From assembly GCA_964459805.1 (NCBI GenBank), contig CAYWOD010000083.1, positions 1 to 14,175 on the forward strand: DNA of 14,175 nt, in the 5' to 3' direction. The stretch's first letter is position 1. Each line of letters starts with the position of its first letter. A program made the position numbers and the translations under genes. The notes below the pieces were generated by a model that was given only the letters and a program-made list of their open reading frames with translations, made no database searches and was not told the DNA's origin. This document shows, one piece after another, positions 4,450 through 12,300 of this stretch. The stretch is from DAOVRL01 sp964459805 (GTDB lineage: Bacteria; Planctomycetota; Phycisphaerae; Sedimentisphaerales; Anaerobacaceae).

Positions 4450-7227
4450 GTGAAACGGTTGGCTATTTCGATGGCAATTTTCTTGGTGGCGTGTTCGGGT
4501 CTGACGGCCGGGGCTGCGCGGGTGGGGCAGGGAGCGGAAGTGCCAAGTCCCAGGGTCGATTACGTTGGCAAGATAAACGAGCTTGCCGGCGCGGGCAGGG
4601 CTGAGACCCTCAACGCGGCACCTTTTTATCAAAAGGCTATCGAGTTATGCGTTGAGGGGACAGAAGAACAGACGAAGCTCAGCAGGGAGGGCTGGCCTGG
4701 CGATCTCTCTGTCAGAGAACAAGGCGTGCTCAGACAGTGGTTGCGGTCGAACTCGCAAGCGATGGCGCAATTGGAGATCGGAGCAAAAAGGCCGTATTAT
4801 TGGGTCCGGCACTCTTCTAAAGACGGGACAGCGATGGGAATTCTAATGCCCAAATTGGCTGAGTTCAGGCAGCTTACATCTGCAATTGCCGGGCGTGCGA
4901 AACTGGCGGCGGAGGAGGGTGATTTCGATAGGGCCATGACGGATGTCGTAACATGCTATGGTTTGGGCGTGCATTTGAGTGACTCGCCTGTTTTGATTGG
5001 GCAGTTGGTGGGGTTAGCGATCCGGGCCAAAGCTCTGCATACCACATTTGAGATTCTTGACAGGACAAGACCGGATAGAGTGGTTCTTGAAGGTTTGCAG
5101 AGGCAAATCGAGCAGCTTTCGAGAGATGAGAATTTCAAACCCAATCTGCGGGCCGAGAAGTTCATGATGTTGGACATCATTCAGAGAGTATTCACGGATG
5201 ACGGGAGAGGCGATGGGCGGATACATAAGCCGTCCGTTGAGCGGCTGTTTCAAAATGCCGGCCTTGGAACGGGAAGCGGGGCGGGGGCGATTTTGCAGGC
5301 AAATCTTAGCCGACGCCAGACGACAGAGACGGTAGAAAAAGTGTTTGGGTACTTTGATTCATTGGCTCTGAAGACTCCGTGGCAATGGAAGGCCGAGGGG
5401 ATTGACCCTGATAAAGAGTTTGAAAGAATTGCGCAGGAGAATGCTCTGGTTGGTTTACTTTGCCCGGCGGTCGGAAGAGTTGGGGAGATATACAGCCGGA
5501 ACAGGGCATGGAAAGACGCTCTGATTACGACTCTGGCGGTGTTGCATTACAAAGCTGATAGGGGGCGGGCGCCTGCGAGACTTGATGAGCTTGTCTCGGC
5601 GGGGTATCTGACGGCCGTGCCGAGTGATCCTTTCAGCGGGAGCGGGTTTGTGTATAAGCCACTCGGCGTCGATTTTATGCTGTACAGTTATGCGGCGGAT
5701 TGTGACGACGACGGCGGGACCAGGAGCAGTTGGGGTAGAGAAGGCAAGGGTGGCGACCAGGTTTTCTGGCCTGTTGAAGGAGCGCAAGTGGCGGCAGGGC
5801 AGACGGGTAGTGGGAGACCTACTGCCGGGACGGGGCTGCAGAAGCCGAGCAAATCGCTGCACGAGGCTGCTATGGCCGGCGACGTGGGGCAGGTGAAATT
5901 GCACATATCGAGTGGTACCGACGTCAACGCGAAGGATATGACGGGGTATGCGGCTTTGTTTTATGCGGCCCGGAAGGGGCACAAAGAGGTGGCTGAGCTT
6001 CTTATTCGCGGGGGTGCTGATGTCAATGCGCAGGACCACAACGGTAACCGGCCGTTGCATTACGCGGCCTGGTTCGGGCATTACGATGTGTGCGAGGTGC
6101 TTGTCTCCGGCGGCGCCGACGTGGGTGCGAGAAACCTTACGGGTGGAACTGCGTCGGCGATGGCAAAGGCGAAAGGTCATAATCAAGTCGTTGAACTATT
6201 GAGCAGGCGGGCGGTCGGAGGCAGGCGTTCGGGGATTGGGCAGAGTCTGTGGCGGAGTCTGCTGGGTGGAAAACGCAGCGGTGGCGCGGTGGCGCGTACT
6301 GAGCCGAATATGGTGGTCGATGCGAATGCGGTGAAGGCGAAGATCAAGGAGTTTGCAGGGCTGGAAGCAGAGCTTGGGAGGGTGGATCGCAGGAGCCGAT
6401 ATGAGGTGGTTGAGTGGTTAAAGAAGGGTGTTGACAACAAGGCGAAGCTGGCCAAGGAGGTGCACGCTCAGGAAAGGGCGGAGATTAATTTGATTCGCAA
6501 GGTTGCGGCGGCAGAGAAGGCGGTAAAGACTACCGCTGCGATTGAGAAGCTGTTGTTAGAGAGGGCGAAGCGGTATGCGGGACTTGCCAAAAGGATGGCA
6601 GAGGATACTCGGGCCACGAGCCAACAGGTTGCCCAGCCGGGGGGTCGGAGGTCGAGCAGGTACGGCGGGGACAGACAAAGGTACTCGACAGGCGGGCGAA
6701 CGAGGAGACGACCGGCGAGGGAAGAGGAAGAGACGGCCGAAGATACAAGGGGACAGGATCTATATTCAGGAGGGCAGGAGCTATATGACGGATACGAGGA
6801 CTATGGGAGAGGGGCCGGTCCGTATGGGGGCGGGGGGATGGTGTCGATGGGTGTGGTGGACCAGAACAAGGTGGAGATGCAGGAGTGGCTGCAGGCTACA
6901 GCCGAGAACAAGCTGGGGCTGGTGAAGAGCGTGCACAAGCGGATTGCGGTGCAGCTTTATTCGATACGGAAGCCGGCGGTTGCGGGGGGCGCTAAGAAGA
7001 CTACGGCGACGATTGACGGGGTGCTGCTGGCCAGGCAGGTGCGGCTTGGGAGGCTTTTAGAGAGGATACAGAGCCAGAGCAGGGATTCACAAGAGACCGA
7101 AAGCTTGCCGAGTGGCGGTCGGACGGGACCTTACGATTCGAGGCGAGGGTATCAGCAGAGCGGGTACAGAGGGCGGAGGACGGAAAGGGGATCAGAGTAT
7201 CAGGATTTGAACGTCGAGCCGCGATAG
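4450..7227 (+). CDS. Large exported ankyrin-repeat protein with a duplicated C-terminal unit, putative lipoprotein
   Basis: 925 residues from GTG 4450, chosen because GGAGGG lies 7 nt before it and the protein then opens with a signal peptide. LVAC (12-15) fits a lipobox, so a lipoprotein is likely; ordinary cleavage further on is possible. Residues about 30-355 are a helical region I cannot name. Residues 356-425 (LITTLAVLHYKADRGR, LDELVSAGYL, PSDPF, then DDDGG) match a domain frequent in planctomycete proteins, function unknown. Residues 468-586 are three to four ankyrin repeats (GADVNAQDHNGNRPLHYAA), a protein-binding scaffold. Residues 651-716 and 808-873 are two copies of one unrecognised helical unit, separated by a Gly/Arg/Tyr-rich and acidic low-complexity linker (about 720-800). 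The tail after 873 is also low complexity. No catalytic motif is visible. A role in envelope protein binding is inference only. Neighbours give no clear functional link. Confidence 0.85.
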   Translation: MKRLAISMAIFLVACSGLTAGAARVGQGAEVPSPRVDYVGKINELAGAGRAETLNAAPFYQKAIELCVEGTEEQTKLSREGWPGDLSVREQGVLRQWLRSNSQAMAQLEIGAKRPYYWVRHSSKDGTAMGILMPKLAEFRQLTSAIAGRAKLAAEEGDFDRAMTDVVTCYGLGVHLSDSPVLIGQLVGLAIRAKALHTTFEILDRTRPDRVVLEGLQRQIEQLSRDENFKPNLRAEKFMMLDIIQRVFTDDGRGDGRIHKPSVERLFQNAGLGTGSGAGAILQANLSRRQTTETVEKVFGYFDSLALKTPWQWKAEGIDPDKEFERIAQENALVGLLCPAVGRVGEIYSRNRAWKDALITTLAVLHYKADRGRAPARLDELVSAGYLTAVPSDPFSGSGFVYKPLGVDFMLYSYAADCDDDGGTRSSWGREGKGGDQVFWPVEGAQVAAGQTGSGRPTAGTGLQKPSKSLHEAAMAGDVGQVKLHISSGTDVNAKDMTGYAALFYAARKGHKEVAELLIRGGADVNAQDHNGNRPLHYAAWFGHYDVCEVLVSGGADVGARNLTGGTASAMAKAKGHNQVVELLSRRAVGGRRSGIGQSLWRSLLGGKRSGGAVARTEPNMVVDANAVKAKIKEFAGLEAELGRVDRRSRYEVVEWLKKGVDNKAKLAKEVHAQERAEINLIRKVAAAEKAVKTTAAIEKLLLERAKRYAGLAKRMAEDTRATSQQVAQPGGRRSSRYGGDRQRYSTGGRTRRRPAREEEETAEDTRGQDLYSGGQELYDGYEDYGRGAGPYGGGGMVSMGVVDQNKVEMQEWLQATAENKLGLVKSVHKRIAVQLYSIRKPAVAGGAKKTTATIDGVLLARQVRLGRLLERIQSQSRDSQETESLPSGGRTGPYDSRRGYQQSGYRGRRTERGSEYQDLNVEPR
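6400..6597 (+). repeat. Protein-level repeat unit, copy 1 (residues 651-716)
   Basis: First copy of a 66-residue unit, starting YEVVEWLKKGVDNKAKL and ending near YAGLAKRM. By hand it aligns without gaps to copy 2 with 27 identities in 66 (about 41%). Conserved points are EWL, NK, KxVH, IRK, KTTA and LLxR. Confidence 0.7.
6871..7068 (+). repeat. Protein-level repeat unit, copy 2 (residues 808-873)
   Basis: Second copy, starting VEMQEWLQATAENKLGL and ending near RLLERI, the same length as copy 1 (198 bp). The gap between copies is filled by the low-complexity Gly/Arg/Tyr linker, so the unit was duplicated with or around that linker. Confidence 0.7.
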
Positions 7228-7251
7228 CGGGCATCGGGCGGGCTTGGACTG

Positions 7252-7283
7252 TCAGGTGGTCCGGGGCATCAGGTAGTCAGGGG
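7252..7283 (+). repeat. Short imperfect tandem repeat
   Basis: TCAGGTGGTCCGGGG (7252-7266) and TCAGGTAGTCAGGGG (7269-7283) are 15-nt copies with two differences, just after the ankyrin-protein stop codon. No function is apparent. Confidence 0.45.
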
Positions 7284-7358
7284 GGAGGCTGGTAGTCTGT
7301 CGAGTGCGGTTTTGTAAGTCAAACCTGCAGTAGAACCGGAGGCTAAACAGAGCTTCTT

Positions 7359-7390
7359 CCCCTTCGACCTTTCGTTTGGACTCAGGGCAC
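7359..7390. repeat. Possible interspersed CCCTTCGAC...CAGGGCA repeat
   Basis: CCCTTCGACC and GGACTCAGGGCA flank a short T-rich spacer and resemble, from memory, the CCCTTCGACAAGCTCAGGGCA intergenic repeat seen in many genomes. The match is loose and only one copy is present. Confidence 0.25.
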
Positions 7391-7441
7391 GCTGCGCTCA
7401 AGCAAGAGAGGGTCCGCGGGAAAAGTTGTTCTGAAATATTA

Positions 7442-7472
7442 TTGACAAAATCGGAGAAAAGCCGAGTAATAT
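7442..7472 (+). promoter_or_regulatory. Probable promoter of the mltA unit
   Basis: A perfect TTGACA (7442-7447) is followed after 19 nt by TAATAT (7467-7472). The spacing is slightly long, but the -35 box is ideal and the site lies about 70 nt before the mltA start. Confidence 0.5.
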
Positions 7473-7544
7473 ATCAGGCGGTAGTTTGTGAGGCTGCTGT
7501 TGATGGAAGGAAGGAATTCGGTTAGTAGATTACGGAGTTTGAAA

Positions 7545-8750
7545 ATGGCAAGGAAAATTCTTCTTTCAGCACTTCTCTTGTTTTGGGCGTTTTTTTTCGG
7601 GTGCAGGACCCACCCCGAGCAGATCAAGACTCCTTACGACCGGGCATTGCCGCCGGGAGCGCATGCGTTGCGTAAGATAACGGACCCTGCTGAGATTCCG
7701 GATTTCACGATGGCGTGCCTTGATTTGAAGGACTTGCTGGAGGCTGCGGGGAACAGCTTGAGCTATCTGAGCAAGCCGTCGGCGAGGGGATTCTTTCCTT
7801 CGGGGGAGATAACGCACGCCCGTGCGGTCGAGAGCCTGGAGGCGTTCGGGGACCTGCTGGATTCGGGTTTGCGGGGCAGGCAGTTGAATCAGGCTATTCG
7901 GGAGAAATTCGACGTTTATATATCGGTGGGCTGTGACGACGTGGGGACGGTGCTGTTCACGGGTTATTATACGCCGATTTTCGCCGGTTCGCAGGTCCGG
8001 ACGGAGGAGTTTCGATATCCGCTGTACAAGCAGCCTGACGATCTGGTGAAAGGGCCTGACGGAGCGATATTAGGACGGCAGACTTCGGACGGGCGGATAA
8101 CGCCTTATCCTGTGCGGGCCGTGATTGAGGCGGCGCGGATTCTCAGGGGCAAGGAGCTGATATGGCTGAGCGATGCCTTCGAGTCATATATCGCGCACGT
8201 TCAGGGCTCGGCCAAGATAAGACTGCCGAACGGTCAACTGATGACCGTCGGCTATGCTGCCAATAACGGGCATGAGTATCGCAGCGTCGGGCGGGAGCTG
8301 GTCAGGGACGGGCGGATACAGTCGGACCAGCTCAGCCTCTCGGCGATGATCGATTATTTCAAGGCAAACGCTGATGAGGTAGATACGTACGTTCGTCGGA
8401 ACCCGCGATTTGTGTTTTTCAGGGCCGAGGACGGTGAGCCGCGGGGCAGCCTTAACGAGTGGGTAACGCCGATGCGAACGATCGCCACGGACAAGTCGAT
8501 CTTTCCGCGGGGGTGTCTTGCGTTCATATCGACTACATTGCCGCGGGCGATGGGGGGCCGGGCGGTGAATCAGCCTTACAGCGGCTTTGCGCTGGACCAG
8601 GATACGGGCGGAGCGATACGCGCTGCGGGGCGGTGCGATGTTTATATGGGCGTGGGCGATACGGCCGGGACGCTGGCGGGGCAGACATATCAGGAGGGGC
8701 GGCTGTACTATCTGTTTCTAAAATCAGGCGTCGATGTTGCCGAATTTTGA
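7545..8750 (+). CDS. mltA: Membrane-bound lytic murein transglycosylase A (MltA) lipoprotein
   Basis: 401 residues. MltA cleaves the MurNAc-GlcNAc bond of peptidoglycan with formation of a 1,6-anhydro end and is anchored to the outer membrane by a lipid. The N-terminus is a lipoprotein signal with lipobox FFGC (Cys20). The MltA domain spans about 130-325, with FTGYYTP (138-144) and the AHVQGSAKIRLPNG stretch (about 217-230). The 3D barrel domain follows, with ALDQDTGGAI (349-358) and CDVYMG (364-369); Asp365 lines up with the catalytic aspartate of E. coli MltA in its FDIYQG segment, from memory. The frame stays open upstream to GTG 7488, but ATG 7545 has GGAG 7 nt before it and starts the signal peptide properly. 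The unit probably continues into the small lipoprotein 34 nt downstream. Confidence 0.94.
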   Translation: MARKILLSALLLFWAFFFGCRTHPEQIKTPYDRALPPGAHALRKITDPAEIPDFTMACLDLKDLLEAAGNSLSYLSKPSARGFFPSGEITHARAVESLEAFGDLLDSGLRGRQLNQAIREKFDVYISVGCDDVGTVLFTGYYTPIFAGSQVRTEEFRYPLYKQPDDLVKGPDGAILGRQTSDGRITPYPVRAVIEAARILRGKELIWLSDAFESYIAHVQGSAKIRLPNGQLMTVGYAANNGHEYRSVGRELVRDGRIQSDQLSLSAMIDYFKANADEVDTYVRRNPRFVFFRAEDGEPRGSLNEWVTPMRTIATDKSIFPRGCLAFISTTLPRAMGGRAVNQPYSGFALDQDTGGAIRAAGRCDVYMGVGDTAGTLAGQTYQEGRLYYLFLKSGVDVAEF

Positions 8751-8784
8751 CGGCTTTTGAAGGTTTTACGAGGAGTCTGCGAAA

Positions 8785-8922
8785 ATGGTTAAGAAAATGC
8801 TTCTCTTAGTTGCATTCATCGCTGTGGTGCTTTCAGTAATCGGCTGTCAGACCGCCAAGGGTTTGAAAGAAGATGTTACGTTCATTGGCGACAAGACGGT
8901 CGAGATATTAGAAAAGGAATGA
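8785..8922 (+). CDS. Entericidin-like small lipoprotein (45 residues)
   Basis: A 45-residue gene with ATG 8785, AGGAG 9 nt before it and TGA at 8920-8922. It has a lysine n-region (MVKKM), a hydrophobic core and a lipobox VIGC (Cys21), followed by a short tail beginning QTAKGLKEDV. This layout matches the EcnA/EcnB (entericidin) family of tiny envelope lipoproteins, whose mature part starts CxTxxGxGxD; the glycine-rich part is weaker here. In enterobacteria these peptides form a toxin/antidote pair linked to stationary-phase lysis; that role should not be assumed here. It follows mltA by 34 nt without a promoter or terminator between, so the two are probably one envelope unit. Its small size makes it easy to miss. 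Confidence 0.78.
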   Translation: MVKKMLLLVAFIAVVLSVIGCQTAKGLKEDVTFIGDKTVEILEKE

Positions 8923-8982
8923 CTGATCGTATCAGAGAGAATAAGCGGACGCAGGTCATTATCGCCAAGAATATCCTGACGA

Positions 8983-9006
8983 AAGGCCTGAGCAGGGAGC
9001 GGCCTT
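8983..9006. other. Inverted repeat after the small lipoprotein
   Basis: AAGGCC (8983-8988) and GGCCTT (9001-9006) flank a 12-nt loop about 60 nt after the entericidin-like stop. There is no T-run, so an intrinsic terminator is only a weak possibility. Confidence 0.2.
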
Positions 9007-9105
9007 GGCGGGGGTAGATCAGTTGATTATTGCAGTAACGGGCGGGGTGTCCGTACCTGCGGAGGATGGGTACACACATGTCTTTTTGCGTTCAAGGAAA
9101 GCTTG

Positions 9106-9135
9106 TTGACGTAAAGGGCCGATATATGTTAAAAT
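9106..9135 (+). promoter_or_regulatory. Probable promoter of the dockerin/CotH gene
   Basis: TTGACG (5 of 6) and TAAAAT (5 of 6) are 18 nt apart, the best sigma-70-like promoter in the window. Transcription would start near 9142, leaving an untranslated leader of about 215 nt before 9358 that contains the small frame at 9171-9305. Confidence 0.6.
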
Positions 9136-9170
9136 AGATAAGGCTTGGCAAGCAAGAAATAGACAGGAGA

Positions 9171-9305
9171 ATGGGACACCACTTGATGAAATGTCCAAGA
9201 ATTGAAAAGGTGATGGCACTGGTCGTGTTATCGGCGGTTGTGCTGTGCTGCATCGTGGCGGCCTTGCGGCGCTCCGCCATAAACGGACAAGTGAGAGTTG
9301 AATAG
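9171..9305 (+). CDS. Possible 44-residue single-membrane-segment peptide in the leader
   Basis: ATG 9171 to TAG 9303-9305 gives 44 residues with one hydrophobic segment (about residues 15-31, MALVVLSAVVLCCIVAAL) followed by a short polar tail. AGGAG ends one base before this ATG, too close, and lies 16 nt before the second in-frame ATG at 9186, too far, so initiation is doubtful. The DNA resembles the signal-peptide region of the gene downstream: AAATGTCCAA is shared, and a later 22-nt stretch agrees at 18 positions. It may be a relic copy of that gene's 5' end, a leader peptide, or a genuine small membrane protein. I recognise no family. Confidence 0.3.
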   Translation: MGHHLMKCPRIEKVMALVVLSAVVLCCIVAALRRSAINGQVRVE

Positions 9306-9357
9306 CAATGTTGCGAGTGCGATTAGAATGTAAGGTCCACTACGAAGGAAATGTAAG

Positions 9358-12300
9358 ATGCTCAAATGTCCAATGGTCCTGTTGGCTGCCATGACACTGG
9401 TGGTGCTATTGGTCGGCCCTGTGAGCGCGGACTGCCCGACAGGGGACCTGAACAGGAACTGCAAGGTTGATTTCAAGGACGTTCAACTCTTTGCGGAGCA
9501 ATGGCTGGCGGACGCCAACAATTCCGCCGACTTCACCGGCAACAACGGCGTCAATATAGTTGATTTTTCGCTGCTGGCGGAGAACTGGGGGGCCGAAGGG
9601 ACGAGTCTTGTTATAAGCGAGTTTATGGCCTCGAACGACAGGATGCTGGAGGACGAGGACGGTGAGGCTTGCGACTGGATCGAGATTCACAATCCGACGT
9701 CAGAGGCCATCAATCTGGGCGACTGGTATCTTACGGACGACGTCAACGATTTGATGAAATGGGAGTTTCCGGCGGTCGAAATTGGCTCAGACGAATACAA
9801 GTTGGTTTTTGCTTCGGGCAAGAACCGCCGCGACCCGGACAGTGAGCTGCACACGAATTTCGAGCTGCAGGCCGGCGGGGAGTTTCTTGCCCTTGTCTAT
9901 CCGGACGGCGAGACGATAGCGCACAGCTACGACGAATATCCGCCCGAATTCGTGGACATTTCCTACGGGCTCAGTGACAATGCCGGGCTGAGCATAGAGA
10001 CGGTGCTGGTGCCTGAGTATGCGCCGGCGAAGGCGCTTATTCCCGCGGACGGGACGCTTGGCTTGAACTGGACGGAGGTTGAATTTAGCGATTCGGGCTG
10101 GAAGAGCAATACGACGGGCGTCGGATACGACACGCAAGGCGACTACAACTATCTGATCAATCTTAACGTTGGCGAGATGCGAAACGTCAACGAGACGGTT
10201 TACATACGGATACCATTCGAGATTACCGAGCTTGTGAATTTCGATACGCTGACGCTTTATATAAAACGGGACGACGGCTTTGTGACTTATCTCAACGGGC
10301 ACCTGATTCCTGAGGCAAGCGCCCTGGCCGACGTGGGTAATCTGAGCTGGAATTCCGGCGCCACCGGCAACTGCAGTGACGCTGCGGCCGACAATTTTGA
10401 ACTGCACGATATTACTGCGCAAAAGAATCTTCTTCAGGTCGGTGATAACGTGCTGGCGATTCACGGGCTGAACTGGCGGACGAGCAGCTCTGATATGTTG
10501 ATATTGCCGAAGCTGGTTGGAAGCAGGACGGAGGTTATCGACGTCAACTCGGTTCTTGAGGGTTATTTTATGGCTCCGAGTCCGGGCGGGGTCAACGGGG
10601 GCACTATGGCGAATCTCGGCCCGGCGATCTACAACGTTACGAAGGACCCGCCTCGCCCGGCAAATAACGAAGCAGTGAGTATCACGGCTGAGATCAGGGA
10701 GACATTCAATCCTGTTAAGTCGGTAACGCTGCATTATCGTGTGATGTACGGCCGCGAATCGGCGGAGGCGATGTACGACGACGGCGCCCACGGTGACGGC
10801 GAGGCCGGCGATGGCGTGTACGGAGCGGCTATTTCAAGCCGTACATTGGGGGCGGGAGAGATGGTTCGCTGGTATGTTACCAGCGAAGACATCGAAAATC
10901 AAACGTCGCGCAATCCGCTGTTTCCCTATCCCGACAATTCGCCGCAGTATTACGGGACGGTTACAGCTAATCCATCGATAGATACGCAAATGGTTTTGAT
11001 GGAATGGTTCGTGGAGAACGTCGGCGCTTCCGAGACGACGGGCGGGACGCGGTGCTCACTTTACTACAACGGCGAGTTCTACGACAATATTGAGATCCAC
11101 ATTCGCGGCGGCAGCACAGAGAACAAGCCCAAGAAACATTTCAAGTTCCTTTTCAACCGCGGTTACAAGTTTAGATACAGTCCGGATGCGCCTCGCGTCA
11201 ATGAATTCAATTTGAACAGCACGTACAGCGACAAGGCATATATTCGGCAGAATCTTGCATTTGAGGGGTACGACTGGTGCGGCTGTCCGGGCAGCGAGTC
11301 ATTCCCGGTGCGTGCGCAGCGCAACGGGCAGTTTCACGGTGTACTGGTCTTCATTGAGGAGCCGGAAGAAGAGCTGCTCGAGCGTGAAGGGCTGGACCCG
11401 GACGGCGCGCTTTACAAGATGTACAACACGTTTAACGTGGGCGGTTCGGCTGAGAAGAAGACCCGCCGGTGGGAGGGCAGGAGTGATCTGGACAGCTTTT
11501 GCAGCGCTATCAACAACACGAGCGGCACAACACTGCACAACAATATCTTCGACCAGGTCAATCTGCCTCTTACGCTGAATTATCTCGCGGCGACGGTGCT
11601 TGTGCATCAGAACGACCATCCGCATAAGAACCATTATCTGTATCGGGATTCCGACGGGTCGGGGGAGTGGCTCTTTATGCCGTGGGACAATGACCTGTCC
11701 TGGGGATCGAACTGGACGGGATCATCATACCACGATTATATCTACGCCGCCGACGACCAGGTGCCCGGCAGGCCGACAGACGTCAAACCATCTCATCCTT
11801 TCATCGGCAGAGCGGACTGCCAGGAATGGAACCGGCACTGGAACAAACTCATTGACGCACTGCTGAACGATGCGACCGTTCGTGAGATGTTCAGGCGTCG
11901 GCTCCGTACGGTTATGGACGAGTTTATCAAGCCGCTCGGCACGCCGTACTCTGAGCTGTTTATTGAACAGCGGGTGGACAAATTAGCGGCGCAAATGGGG
12001 CCGGAGGTCGCGCTGGATTATGCCAAGTGGGCCGATCCGTGGGACTGGGGAGGCCAGGGCGGATACATCAGGGACCAGTCGTTCTCGTACGCTATCAGCA
12101 TGCTCAAGAACGATTACGTGGGTGTGAGGCGGACGCACTTGTTTGTGACGCACAACGTGGATAACGCCGGCGCTTATTCTATTGCCAATTCGTTCTCAGC
12201 GGAGATTCCCAATGCTCAGCCGGCGAACGCGACGATCAACTTCGGCAGTTATGAATACAACCCGGCCTCTCGCAACCAGGACGAGGAGTATATAGAGCTT

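Noticed and set aside
5455..6186. 243-residue minus-strand open frame
   Set aside because: It is the antisense shadow of the ankyrin region, rich in Arg, Pro and His, with no recognisable motif.
7488..7544. N-terminal extension of MltA from GTG 7488
   Set aside because: It would put 19 mostly polar and basic residues before a complete lipoprotein signal; ATG 7545 has its own ribosome binding site.
9787..10791. 334-residue minus-strand open frame
   Set aside because: It lies opposite the LTD and beta-sandwich part of the CotH protein and is very rich in Arg and Val, typical of the shadow of a GC-rich gene.
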